This document shows, in pieces, positions 53,413 through 62,460 of a stretch of DNA of 64,000 nt. The stretch lies in assembly GCA_015233015.1 (NCBI GenBank), contig JADFYO010000001.1:1-64000 (forward strand). Direction: 5' to 3'. Position numbers and translations under genes: made by a program. The notes beneath the pieces were generated by a model that ran no database searches, was not told the DNA's origin, and was given only the letters and a program-made list of their open reading frames with translations. The stretch comes from Nitrospirota bacterium (GTDB taxonomy: Bacteria; Nitrospirota; Thermodesulfovibrionia; Thermodesulfovibrionales; Magnetobacteriaceae). The first letter of the stretch is position 1; the number at the start of each line of letters is the position of its first letter.

Positions 53413-54210
53413 CTATTCTCCTAATATGCCGCATATCTGATGGGCAGATGGAATATCTTCTTTATTCCTAAACAATCTCAATTTACGGACTTGAATAGTT
53501 TTAGGGGTGCCATATTGATCATAACTAATCATGCCGAATATAGATATGCGTTGTCCAAACGCCTTAGACGCTACTTCCAGTGCCTCGCAACGGAGGTCAT
53601 CCGAAATATAACATCTGACAGGTTTATCGTTTAAAGTATCATAAATCGTAAATTTTAGTCCGCCTCTTTCGGAGATAGTTTGTAGTTTCCCCTCTACCGA
53701 ACCTAAACTATTGTAACGCATACCCAAAATTGTATCAATATTAGCGGTAGCACTCCTTGTTAAGACATAGAAATCTCCGTTTATAGTAATATTTATTTCA
53801 GTGAGTTCATCGCTTCCCGCACTCGAAACAGACACAAGATTTTGTAAAAGTTCTAATGCCTTATCAGAAAAATACTCCGGCCTCCCGGCCTTGTTTTCTA
53901 AATTACTAATCCCATAGTGTATCGCGGTAACTGTTTTTTCAATAATATCGATATTTTCTTCTTTAACTACAGGATTATTAAGTAATATTACATTACCATG
54001 CTTTACCGTTACAATCCATTTTACGGGTTTCCTTGTACCGGAGACTTGCGCTGATACCTCAGCGACAAAGTCATAAAAATTACTGATACTGTCCCTTAGC
54101 TTATCAGACGTAATATTGTCGCCCTTTAAGGCAAGCGCAAATGTGTTCTTCTTTGTTTTGCCCATTATACTGGAGGATATTCCCGATTCTGCCACTATTT
54201 GTCCTGTCAT
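53413..54210 (-). CDS. Unknown protein co-transcribed with the PIN gene
   Basis: 265 residues from the ATG at 54210, fixed by GGAGG upstream. No membrane segment, no recognised catalytic motif, and no family I can name. The centre (about 85-130) looks alpha-helical, and the C-terminal part (about 180-255) looks like mixed beta strands. Its C-terminal half resembles ATP-independent folds only vaguely. As the upstream gene of a PIN ORF it may be the partner of a toxin-antitoxin-like pair. It is much larger than typical VapB antitoxins, which bind DNA. Confidence 0.7.
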   Translation of the reverse strand: MTGQIVAESGISSSIMGKTKKNTFALALKGDNITSDKLRDSISNFYDFVAEVSAQVSGTRKPVKWIVTVKHGNVILLNNPVVKEENIDIIEKTVTAIHYGISNLENKAGRPEYFSDKALELLQNLVSVSSAGSDELTEINITINGDFYVLTRSATANIDTILGMRYNSLGSVEGKLQTISERGGLKFTIYDTLNDKPVRCYISDDLRCEALEVASKAFGQRISIFGMISYDQYGTPKTIQVRKLRLFRNKEDIPSAHQICGILGE

Positions 54211-54280
54211 AGTCTCATCCTCCTGAGTTTTCAAACTATTTGCTGCCATGATTATAGAGTAACAATTATGTCGATGGTTG

Positions 54281-55480
54281 TCAAGGGTGAAAGTGTCTAA
54301 AGATAACATATTCAAGCGCCGGTGCGATAAAATAAAGCATGACCGCGGGAATTATTTTTTTATACAGTCCCCATACGTCCGCTTTAAAATAATCCCTCGT
54401 AAGAATAAGACATACGTGGACCGGCGATAAAAGCACGCCCGCATAACCCGCTCCAAAGGCAAATGAAAACGAATGCGCGTCCAGCCCGGGCAGGCTCATA
54501 AACAACGGAAAGGCACTGCCCACAAAGGCCAGCGTAAATCCAGTAAGAAGCCCTGTCACAAATGGCAGAAGAAACAGTATTGGTAAAAGCGGTATGTGGC
54601 GGGCAATAAAATAATTGCTGATATTCGCAACAGCGCCGGAGCTGTCAAGCGTGGCCTTAAACATCATCACGCCCAAAATCAACAAAACCACCTCCCTGTT
54701 AAACCCATACCTTAATACCCTCAACATCTCCTTTACGCTGTACCTGAAATAAATCATGAGCAGGAAGACCATCACAACAAGCGCATAGTGCAGCTTTATG
54801 CCAAACACAATAACAAGCACAAGCAGTATAACAAAGGGCATAAAACTAAAGAACGCCCTGTATGACCTGTTTTCCACCCGCGGGAAAGTACCCCTTACGC
54901 CCTTCATGCAAAATAACAGGCCGATTGCCATCATAGCCAGCGCATAGCTTAGATTCAAGAGAACCATCTCCCTCATTCCGATACGGGTAATCAGTGTGGC
55001 CAGTATCAGTCCCGGGTAAAGCGGCAGAACAGCCTCCCACGGGTGCCTGTACCAGTAATTGGTAAAGGCCTTGTCCTCCTGGGTCAAATTAAGCCCCTTT
55101 GCGGAACTGTCCACCATTGGACAGGAAAAATACGCCCCTCCTATCGATGGCAGCATCCCGATTAACAGGGGCATCGAGACAAGCACGAACTTTTTGTTCC
55201 TTAACACACCCTTTACCGCATCGGTCATCAGGTTAAGTATGTTTTTCTCTCTGAGAACCATCTCAAGCATCCTGATAAATGTCAGGGCAATAGTCAGCTC
55301 AAGCGTTGCCTGAGACACTATGGCAGAGTGAACTGTAGCGGCAATCGCCGCCGGTCTCATCCAATATATGGCAAAAAGCATCGCTGAAGCGGTAATCAGC
55401 ACGTAGCCGACATGCCATTTCAAGCGAAGCAGAATTATCATCACCACAAAAACAGCGGTTATCCCAACGATATCAAACAT
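54281..55480 (-). CDS. DUF401-family integral membrane protein (transporter-like)
   Basis: 399 residues with about ten transmembrane helices and the DUF401 pattern around P-S-I-G-G-A-Y-F-S-C-P-M and G-A-G-Y-A-G-V-L-L-S-P-V-H. The family is related to gluconate/H+ and Na+ transporters; substrate unknown. Its ATG shares one base with the cca stop (TGATG), so it is translationally coupled to cca. Confidence 0.85.
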   Translation of the reverse strand: MFDIVGITAVFVVMIILLRLKWHVGYVLITASAMLFAIYWMRPAAIAATVHSAIVSQATLELTIALTFIRMLEMVLREKNILNLMTDAVKGVLRNKKFVLVSMPLLIGMLPSIGGAYFSCPMVDSSAKGLNLTQEDKAFTNYWYRHPWEAVLPLYPGLILATLITRIGMREMVLLNLSYALAMMAIGLLFCMKGVRGTFPRVENRSYRAFFSFMPFVILLVLVIVFGIKLHYALVVMVFLLMIYFRYSVKEMLRVLRYGFNREVVLLILGVMMFKATLDSSGAVANISNYFIARHIPLLPILFLLPFVTGLLTGFTLAFVGSAFPLFMSLPGLDAHSFSFAFGAGYAGVLLSPVHVCLILTRDYFKADVWGLYKKIIPAVMLYFIAPALEYVIFRHFHP

Positions 55481-56874
55481 CAGCGCACCCCCCTTGCGTG
55501 CAGCAACTCTTCAACCAGGGAAGCGGCCTTGTCCTTTGAGTCTATCAATCCCTCGAGTGTCTTTAACTCGACAGCCCCTATGATTTCACTAAACAACGGT
55601 GACGGCGTAAGGCCATAGGTCTCAATTAAATCCCGGCCAGTGATAAACCGTGGAGCTGTCTTTCTCGGCATGTATTGACACTCGTAAAAATCCAGCATTC
55701 CCCTGCATATCCCGATAGTCTCTTCCTTTCCTTCTGGTTTCGCGCCTGCATCTGCCGCCCACACAACCACCAAACCATATATATCATCCCCCACAGTATT
55801 TAATAGCCTGATAAGCGGTTTCTTCATCCTGGCAAGATCAAGCCGCCCTACCCGTTTGAACGCCAACATTCTCATGTGATTTTTTACGAGCATAGTTACG
55901 AATTCGGTCTCTTTCACAGAGGCATTAAATCTGCTTAAAATATTGGCGGCAATCTCCTCACCCTCATGCTCGTGGCGGTGAAATGTGCACTGACCATCTG
56001 CTGACTGACCCTGCGATTGATATTTCCCAACGTCATGAAGCAGTATAGAGAGTTTTATAAGGCCGCACTTGAGTGGATTCTTATCCAGCCATGCCCTAAG
56101 ATCAGGGGTAATCGGCAAACCCGCATTATTAATAATCTCCTCTGCCTGCCTATACGCGGCCATCGTGTGGTCAAAGACATCGAGGTGATGATAGCGGTTT
56201 TGCCTCAGTCCTCTGAGCGGCTCAAGCTCTGGAAGCAACTCAAAAAGAAGACCCGTATCACGCAATAATTTTAAGATTTCTGTTGAGCTACAGGCTTGCA
56301 ATAGCATCTTAAACTCTGCCCACACACGCTCCACGGCAGACACTGAGATAAGTCCCCTGAGTGCAGTGATGGCATCGAGCGTCCCCTGCTCTATGGTAAA
56401 TCCCAGTTCGGCGGCAAGCCTGAAGGCCCTTAACATCCTGACGGGGTCGTCGGACAGATTATCCTTTGATACCATCCTGATTACCTTGTCATTTACATCG
56501 TCCATGCCGCCGGTTACGTCTATGGGCTTATTCACCGGATTGAAAATCGAAACAGCAATGGCATTTACCGTAAAATCACGGCTCAGGAGGTCGCCCGCGA
56601 TGCTCCCTCCCCTAAAAGACGTAAAATCAAAAATGCAGTCCCCTTTTACAACCCTGGCGGTAGGAAATCTCTCATGCAGCACGACATATGCTCCATTAAT
56701 AGATTCGGCAAACCCCCTCGCTATGTGAAAAGGGCTATCACTCAGGACAAAGTCATAGTCCCGGACTTGCCGGTTTAAAATTAAGTCTCTAACAGTACCA
56801 CCTACTATATAGCTCTCCCGACATAAGCCAATGCACTCTATAAGAGTGTCGATATATGGTATCTTCCTTATCAC
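55480..56874 (-). CDS. cca: CCA-adding tRNA nucleotidyltransferase with HD domain
   Basis: 464 residues, class II poly(A) polymerase/CCA family. V-G-G-T-V-R-D-L-I-L and D-Y-D-F-V (metal aspartates) at the start, R-A-F-R-L-A-A-E-L-G-F, then an HD phosphohydrolase domain (L-L-H-D-V-G-K, H-R-H-E-H-E-G). It repairs or adds tRNA 3' CCA. Since the tRNA-Pro here has no encoded CCA, it is needed for that tRNA. It lies 7 bp downstream of the AckA fusion. Confidence 0.93.
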   Translation of the reverse strand: MIRKIPYIDTLIECIGLCRESYIVGGTVRDLILNRQVRDYDFVLSDSPFHIARGFAESINGAYVVLHERFPTARVVKGDCIFDFTSFRGGSIAGDLLSRDFTVNAIAVSIFNPVNKPIDVTGGMDDVNDKVIRMVSKDNLSDDPVRMLRAFRLAAELGFTIEQGTLDAITALRGLISVSAVERVWAEFKMLLQACSSTEILKLLRDTGLLFELLPELEPLRGLRQNRYHHLDVFDHTMAAYRQAEEIINNAGLPITPDLRAWLDKNPLKCGLIKLSILLHDVGKYQSQGQSADGQCTFHRHEHEGEEIAANILSRFNASVKETEFVTMLVKNHMRMLAFKRVGRLDLARMKKPLIRLLNTVGDDIYGLVVVWAADAGAKPEGKEETIGICRGMLDFYECQYMPRKTAPRFITGRDLIETYGLTPSPLFSEIIGAVELKTLEGLIDSKDKAASLVEELLHARGVR

Positions 56875-56881
56875 TGTAGTG

Positions 56882-59236
56882 TTAAATAAATGCCCTTGAC
56901 TGGATTGAAACTATGTGGGCAGTGGAGTCCTCTGTTACACCTGCATAGTTTGCCTCATCGGTATCGAGATGCAGCTCTAGCGTATAGGAAGGGTTAACCC
57001 TTACAAAGACATCGCCAAAGATAACGTTCTTACTGCCAGAAACTCCTACCCTCAAGACATCATAATCTCTCAGCCCATAAGAAAGGGCGTCTTGGGGGCT
57101 CATGTGAATATGGCGCTGGGGGCAGATGACACAGCTGTTGAGTTTGATGCTGCCGGCAGGCCCATCAATTGTAACAGAGGCCGCGCCCTCAAGGTCACCG
57201 GAAAGCCGGACGGGGGCGTCGATGCCAAGTTTGAACTCCCCTGTGCGGCTTATCTCCACCTGTGTTTCTCTTTTTAGCGGTGCGACTATTCTGACGTTTT
57301 CTATTGTGCCAAGGGGCCCCATCAAACTCACTGTCTCCTCTGAGATAAACGATTGCGGCTGCCTAAGCTGGTGTTTCTTTGTGAGCGTCTTTCCCTCGCC
57401 AAAGAGGGCGGCGAAATCTTTTTCACATAAGTGGACGTGATGCCCTGCAACGTAAATGGGAATCTGCCTGTTCATTTTCACATCTATAGTGGCAGTTGCC
57501 TCTCTCACCTTCGATATATTCAGGGCATGGAGGGTCTCTCTGGCAATCATTCGTTCTTCGTCGGCGGCTACGACAAGTATCTTAATCTGCTGGCCAAGGG
57601 CCGAGATCTCCTCAATATGTCCCCTCTTGACCCTTGCCTTCTCGTTTGCCTCTTTCGAGAGCACCAAGCCAATGTGTTCAAGGCCGTGGCATACGCGGCC
57701 GCGTATATCAGCAGAGTTCTCGCCAATTCCAGCCGTGAAAATCAATGCGTCAATACCACCCAACACCGCCGCATACGCGGCAATATATTTCTTCAGCCTG
57801 TAACAAAACAGAGACACCGCGGTCTTAGCCCTTGCATCACCTGCACTAGCCGCCTCAAGTATTTCCCTCATATCGTTACTAAGTCCTGTGAGGCCCTTAA
57901 GACCGCTTTCCTTGTTCAGCAAATTATCGACATCCTTAACACTTAGTCCAGAGTTTAAAAGATAAATTAGAGCCCCGGGGTCAATATCGCCGCAGCGCGT
58001 ACCCATGACCAGGCCTTCCATCGGCGTCATACCCATGCTTGTATCGACACTAATGCCGTGGTCTATGGCGCATATAGAAGCCCCATTGCCAAGATGGCAC
58101 GATATTACTCTCAGCTCCCTGACGCTGCGCTTGAGATATGTCGCCGCCGTCAATGAGACATAGTTATGATTAGTACCGTGGAACCCGTAACGGCGAATGT
58201 TTTCAGTGATGTGATATTTCTCCCCAAGATTGCTGGAGATTGCGTATAAATAGGCGTTTTCGGGCATGTTCTGATGAAACGCCGTATCAAACACCGCCAC
58301 CGCGCCCTTGTGCGGCAGGAGTTCCCGCATCGCCTCGATGCCGGCAAGATTATACGGGTTGTGAAGAGGAGCTAATGGGATACACTGCCTTATTCCCTCG
58401 ATTACATCGTCAGTTATCACGGCCGAGTTCTTAAACTTATCCCCACCGTGCACTACCCTATGCCCGACAGCGTCTATTACATCAAAAGCGGCGATAACGC
58501 CAATTGAGGGATCAGTCAGGGCGGCCTCCATTTCGGCGAAGGCCTTTGGGAAATCCGGCACTTCGACCTCTCTTTTCACCTCTGATTTCAGAGACTTTAT
58601 CTTGTGATATGACCCGCCTGTCCCGATTTTCTCAATCAGTCCCTCCATCATTGGAACTGGGTCAGACGTGTCAAAGAGCGAGTATTTTAACGAGGAGCTG
58701 CCGCAGTTTATGACCAAAATCTTCGATGGTTTAAGTGCAGATGTAAAGTTTAAGTCATAGGGGTCGGGGTTTTCCTTCCTCGATGCCTTGTACTGAGCTA
58801 TAATGGCCTCGTTCTGTTCCTTTTGGGTCATCCTCTTACTAATCAGCGAGGCTATCTTAATTAGAACCGCAGAGTTTCTCACAATCACCTCGGAGAAGCT
58901 ATCGCGGGCAACGGCAATGCACTGTGACGGCGCAACGGCAACAACATCGGCAACCGCCGGCTCCCCGGTCATAATAGACATCTCACCGAACACATCACTG
59001 GATTTTAGCGTCGCAGTAAATAATTTGTCGCCCGAAGCATCCGTAAAAATCACCTCGCCCTTGCCTTTTACGAGAATGTAGAGAAACCTGCCCGGCTGAC
59101 CGCGCGATATTATTTTTTGTCCCGGACTGTAGTCCTCAACCGTCGAGGCTGCTATCAGCGTATCAAGTTCACTATCTGTCACATCTGAAAAATAATGAGT
59201 TGACTTGAGAAATGCCTTTATATCCATTATATCCAT
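56882..59236 (-). CDS. Cyclic-nucleotide-binding-like domain / acetate kinase / PduL phosphotransacylase fusion
   Basis: 784 residues with three parts. (1) 1-145: Crp-type CNB fold with F-G-E-M-S at 83-87; the usual phosphate-binding Arg after it is Ala or Val (P-A-V-A-D-V). (2) about 170-575: complete AckA, with N177-C-G-S-S-S, R260, D317 (F-D-T-A-F-H), H353-G-T-N-H, R414-C-G-D-I-D-P-G and G-I-G-E-N-S at 503. (3) about 590-784: PduL, with zinc histidines in G-H-H-V-H-L (598-603), R-H-I-H-M (708-712) and E-L-H-L-D-T-D-E-A-N (754-763). Known activities of the parts would turn acetyl-CoA and ADP into acetate and ATP without releasing acetyl-phosphate. The CNB part may control it. Start ATG follows GGGGGGCGG. 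Confidence 0.95.
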   Translation of the reverse strand: MDIMDIKAFLKSTHYFSDVTDSELDTLIAASTVEDYSPGQKIISRGQPGRFLYILVKGKGEVIFTDASGDKLFTATLKSSDVFGEMSIMTGEPAVADVVAVAPSQCIAVARDSFSEVIVRNSAVLIKIASLISKRMTQKEQNEAIIAQYKASRKENPDPYDLNFTSALKPSKILVINCGSSSLKYSLFDTSDPVPMMEGLIEKIGTGGSYHKIKSLKSEVKREVEVPDFPKAFAEMEAALTDPSIGVIAAFDVIDAVGHRVVHGGDKFKNSAVITDDVIEGIRQCIPLAPLHNPYNLAGIEAMRELLPHKGAVAVFDTAFHQNMPENAYLYAISSNLGEKYHITENIRRYGFHGTNHNYVSLTAATYLKRSVRELRVISCHLGNGASICAIDHGISVDTSMGMTPMEGLVMGTRCGDIDPGALIYLLNSGLSVKDVDNLLNKESGLKGLTGLSNDMREILEAASAGDARAKTAVSLFCYRLKKYIAAYAAVLGGIDALIFTAGIGENSADIRGRVCHGLEHIGLVLSKEANEKARVKRGHIEEISALGQQIKILVVAADEERMIARETLHALNISKVREATATIDVKMNRQIPIYVAGHHVHLCEKDFAALFGEGKTLTKKHQLRQPQSFISEETVSLMGPLGTIENVRIVAPLKRETQVEISRTGEFKLGIDAPVRLSGDLEGAASVTIDGPAGSIKLNSCVICPQRHIHMSPQDALSYGLRDYDVLRVGVSGSKNVIFGDVFVRVNPSYTLELHLDTDEANYAGVTEDSTAHIVSIQSRAFI

Positions 59237-59250
59237 TCACCGCCCCCCTT

Positions 59251-59345
59251 ATGTTTTAGTAATGCATTCATGTTTTAGTAATACATTCATGTTTTAGTAA
59301 TGCACTCATGTTTTAGTAATGCACTCATGTTTTAGTAATACATTT
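59251..59345. repeat. Five 19-bp tandem repeats
   Basis: ATGTTTTAGTAATGCATTC in five head-to-tail copies with few changes. Copy 5 covers the last codons of the flavin reductase gene (C-I-T-K-T-stop), and the other four copy the same bases downstream of its stop. The array separates it from the ackA fusion start and so fills the fusion's 5' region. Confidence 0.92.
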
Positions 59346-59834
59346 AACTATCTCGCCCAAGTACATCCTATGATAGTCCTTCAGCGGGTAATTGGCGTCA
59401 ATTTCCGGGTCAAGAAAATGGCCTGGGTCTATGTCGTGGTAATAGATCTTCCTGCACAGGAAGACCAGACGAGCCTCTTTGAAGTATATCGTGCCATTGT
59501 CTTCGACGGGGGTAAGTCCGGTTTCGGCCATCTTGTTGGTGTCTCTGCCTGAGTGAGTGCCGCAGAAAAGAAGTGTCTTTTTGTGCTCTTCCCCAAAGAA
59601 AGAGAGTGTGAACATGTCCGACTTTTCCATAAATCCATAGGTATGCCGGGTGGGGCGAATGACGCAGGTGCAAATCTTTTTGGCCCACATGATGCCGAAG
59701 CCGCCCCAGCTGGCGGTCATGGTGTTGAATTTATCAGCAGTACCGGCGGTAACGAGCATCCACTGTGTGCCAATCACCTTAAATGGGTTATCGGAAAGGT
59801 CGTCGGGGTTTACCTCAATGAACTCATCAGTCAT
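59325..59834 (-). CDS. Flavin reductase-like FMN-binding protein
   Basis: 169 residues with the flavin reductase/FlaRed fold: P-F-K-V-I-G-T-Q-W-M-L-V-T-A, N-T-M-T-A-S-W-G-G-F-G and a C-V-I-R-P-T-R-H-T-Y segment. It probably reduces FMN or transfers electrons in the cytoplasm. It lies between tandem repeats on both sides and upstream of the AckA fusion on the same strand. Confidence 0.88.
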   Translation of the reverse strand: MTDEFIEVNPDDLSDNPFKVIGTQWMLVTAGTADKFNTMTASWGGFGIMWAKKICTCVIRPTRHTYGFMEKSDMFTLSFFGEEHKKTLLFCGTHSGRDTNKMAETGLTPVEDNGTIYFKEARLVFLCRKIYYHDIDPGHFLDPEIDANYPLKDYHRMYLGEIVKCITKT

Positions 59835-59847
59835 AAGATCTCCTTTA

Positions 59848-59916
59848 TATATGTATTAGTGTTGTATATGTATTAGTATTGTGATTAATCATAATCGTTT
59901 AATATAATCGTTTAAT
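59848..59916. repeat. Tandem duplications in the flavin reductase upstream region
   Basis: TATATGTATTAGTGTTG is repeated with one change at 59848-59864 and 59865-59881. ATAATCGTTTAAT is repeated exactly at 59891-59903 and 59904-59916. They lie in the promoter region of the flavin reductase gene. The remaining part of the gap to 60021 shows no gene. Confidence 0.8.
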
Positions 59917-60021
59917 ATAACATACTGGAGAAATAAAATTATCATGCGTCACGGGTTTTAAAAGAAGAGGTCAAGGAGGCAAGCCTCCTTGCGGGAGTTT
60001 GAGGGCAGCGCCCTCAATGTC

Positions 60022-61176
60022 TCAGTCTGTTTTGGATTTCAGTGCTTTTTCGAATACTTCTCGTGCGTTGAATGTGCCGTCTATGGCCTGTTTGGGACAT
60101 TTCGCTACGCAGATACCACAGCCGATACATCTTGCCGCGTCTATCGTGTGCAGCTTTTTCATCTCCCCTGTGGCCGCGTTTACAGGGCATACCTTCATGC
60201 ACATGTTGCAGCCTATACACTTGCTTGCCGTTATGACGGCCTTTCCCCTAGTTTGGAGCAGGTCGACGATCGCATGCGTCGGGCATTTTGTTACACATAG
60301 TCCACATACCCGGCATTTCTCTATGTCTATTTTTGATACATTATCAGTAATCGATGGGGCATCAAACGGACATACCTTCACACACATCCCACAGGCTATA
60401 CAACCTACCTGACAGTTTTTTCTCGTTGCGGCGCCTTTGTCCTTCGAATGGCACGCAACAAACACCGCTTTTGACCCGGGCAATATTTCTATAACCTTCT
60501 TAGGACAAGCCTCGGCACACTTCCTGCAGCCCGTGCATTTCTTTAAGTCAACCACCGGCAGGTCAAATTCGTTCATATGCAAGGCGTCAAAAGGGCATAC
60601 AGACGCGCACGTCCCATAACCAAGGCACCCATACGCACAGGCCTTATCCCCGCCACCGGCAAGCACCGCCGCACGGCAATCTTTTACACCCTCATATTTA
60701 AACTTCTTTATTGATTTCTTACAATCGCCCTGACACATTATCCTTGAATACACGGGTTCCATCGCTACCGCCTGCTTGCCGGTTATCGCGGATATGATTT
60801 CGGCGGCATGTTTACCAGCCGGCACACAAAGAATTGGTTTTACATCGGCATTCGCTACCACCGCCTCGGCATACTGCTGACAGCCGGCATATCCGCACGC
60901 ACCACACTGTGCACCCGCAAGTACATCACGCACCTTTTCTACCCGAGGGTCCATCTTAACGGAAAACTTCTTTGCCGCAAACGCAAGCCCAAATCCAAAT
61001 ATCGCCCCTATTCCCGCTATAAATATCAGCGTAAACTTTATTGTCGCGGCTATATCGACTGTCTCTTTGGCCTCTATTCCGCCGCCCACTCCTGCAAAAG
61101 GCAACGGTATATGACTCGCTAAAGCGATTAGCCCGCTTAATATCTCGTGTACTATGTTTATATCCAAGTTAATCAT
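60022..61176 (-). CDS. rnfB: Rnf complex subunit B, extended multi-cluster form
   Basis: 384 residues. A membrane anchor (about 40-65) is followed by the DUF4-type C-G-x-C-G-Y-A-G-C-Q cluster. Six ferredoxin-like C-x-x-C-x-x-C-x-x-x-C-P runs are seen: C-A-S-V-C-P, C-T-G-C-R-K-C, C-I-A-C-G-M-C, C-R-V-C-G-L-C, C-I-G-C-N-M-C and C-I-G-C-G-I-C. About seven [4Fe-4S] clusters would thus be present, more than in proteobacterial RnfB. RnfB accepts electrons from reduced ferredoxin on the cytoplasmic side. It ends the operon and is 12 bp after rnfA. Confidence 0.94.
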   Translation of the reverse strand: MINLDINIVHEILSGLIALASHIPLPFAGVGGGIEAKETVDIAATIKFTLIFIAGIGAIFGFGLAFAAKKFSVKMDPRVEKVRDVLAGAQCGACGYAGCQQYAEAVVANADVKPILCVPAGKHAAEIISAITGKQAVAMEPVYSRIMCQGDCKKSIKKFKYEGVKDCRAAVLAGGGDKACAYGCLGYGTCASVCPFDALHMNEFDLPVVDLKKCTGCRKCAEACPKKVIEILPGSKAVFVACHSKDKGAATRKNCQVGCIACGMCVKVCPFDAPSITDNVSKIDIEKCRVCGLCVTKCPTHAIVDLLQTRGKAVITASKCIGCNMCMKVCPVNAATGEMKKLHTIDAARCIGCGICVAKCPKQAIDGTFNAREVFEKALKSKTD

Positions 61177-61188
61177 CTTTAATAATCC

Positions 61189-61782
61189 CTATGATGTTAT
61201 TATTCCCGCAAATCCCGTAAACGCGAGAGCTATCAGTCCCGTCGTAACAAATGCTATCGGAAGCCCCCTGAACGGAACCGGCACATCCGCAATCTCAAGC
61301 TTCTCTCTGATACTTGCCATTATAACAAGAGCAAGCGCAAACCCCAGCCCAGAACCCAGCCCCAGCGTTATTCCCTCGAGAAACGAATAGTGCTCTCCGG
61401 CGTTTATAAGCGGCACCGCCAGTATTATACAGTTTGTCGATATCAGAGCTAAATACACTCCAAGTTTATAATACAGCCCTGGACTTACCTTCCTCATTAT
61501 CGTATCCGAACTCTGCACAAAGGCCGCTATTACACCTATAAATATCACTATCTTCAGAAACGTCAGATCAAGCGGTACCATCACAAAATTAAATATCACC
61601 CAGCTTAGAGCCGCCGATATCATCATCACCGCCGTAAACGTTATGCTCATTCCAACCGCCGTCTCTACCTTCTTCGTCACACCAAAAAATATGCACAGCC
61701 CAAGGAACCTCGTGAACACAAAATTATTTATCAGCGAGGACGCTATAAATATCTCAAATAGTTTTGTCAGTTCTTTTTCCAT
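61189..61782 (-). CDS. rnfA: Rnf complex subunit A
   Basis: 197 residues, six transmembrane helices, the normal length. The opening N-N-F-V-F-T-R-F-L-G-L-C and L-I-S-T-N-C-I-I-L carry the two conserved cysteines thought to ligand an [Fe-S] centre with RnfE. Between rnfE and rnfB on the same strand. Confidence 0.95.
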   Translation of the reverse strand: MEKELTKLFEIFIASSLINNFVFTRFLGLCIFFGVTKKVETAVGMSITFTAVMMISAALSWVIFNFVMVPLDLTFLKIVIFIGVIAAFVQSSDTIMRKVSPGLYYKLGVYLALISTNCIILAVPLINAGEHYSFLEGITLGLGSGLGFALALVIMASIREKLEIADVPVPFRGLPIAFVTTGLIALAFTGFAGIITS

Positions 61783-61797
61783 ATCATTGCCTCCACA

Positions 61798-62460
61798 TTA
61801 ATGGCCAGATGCACCGCCGGCCCCTTTGCCTCCGTAAAACCTTATGTCTATCCAGTTGAAAAATGCCATCAATATGCCCGTTGCTAAAAACCCGCCTGTC
61901 GGCAGAAGCATTATCAGGAGCGGTTTTGCACCTATTATAGAAAAACCCCACAGCGCGCCCTTTCCAAGCATTTCCCTAAAGAAACTAATAGTTGCAAGGG
62001 AAAACATAAACCCTACACCCATACCTATGCCGTCGAAAAAAGACGGTACTATCTTGTTTTTGCTTGCAAATATCTCAGCTCTCGTAAATATAGACGCAAA
62101 CGCCACTATGAGCTGTATGTATAGGCCCATCTGCTTATACGCCTCGCGTGCAAAGGCCGCCATCGACAAGTCGGCAACGGTTACCCAGCCAGAGATTATC
62201 AGCATAAAAATCGGCATTCTTATTCGGGGATGTATGAACACCCTTATGGCCGATACTGTTACATTTGACATCACGTTTACAAACACGACGGCAATACCCA
62301 TCAACACGCCTGTCTTGAGGCCCGTCGTTACGGCTATAGCCGGACACAGGCTGATTGCAAGGCGGAATATGGCGTTTTCTTTAAAAATGCCGCTTAGGGT
62401 TACTTTCCAGTAATCTATTTTTTGAGAATTAGTGGCTTCCATGCGGGTTGTCTCCTTCAT
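61798..62460 (-). CDS. rnfE: Rnf complex subunit E
   Basis: 220 residues, membrane protein homologous to RnfA. L-S-L-C-P-A-I-A-V-T and the paired A-F-A-S-I-F strand are seen. Two ATGs are possible: 62460 (GGGGGG six bases upstream, overlapping rnfG) and 62442 (AAGGAG nine bases upstream). The former gives a 32-base overlap with rnfG. Confidence 0.93.
   Translation of the reverse strand: MKETTRMEATNSQKIDYWKVTLSGIFKENAIFRLAISLCPAIAVTTGLKTGVLMGIAVVFVNVMSNVTVSAIRVFIHPRIRMPIFMLIISGWVTVADLSMAAFAREAYKQMGLYIQLIVAFASIFTRAEIFASKNKIVPSFFDGIGMGVGFMFSLATISFFREMLGKGALWGFSIIGAKPLLIMLLPTGGFLATGILMAFFNWIDIRFYGGKGAGGASGH

Noticed and set aside
54211-54315. 35-codon N-terminal extension of the PIN partner gene
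   Set aside because: It overlaps the DUF401 gene; ATG 54210 follows a strong ribosome-binding site.
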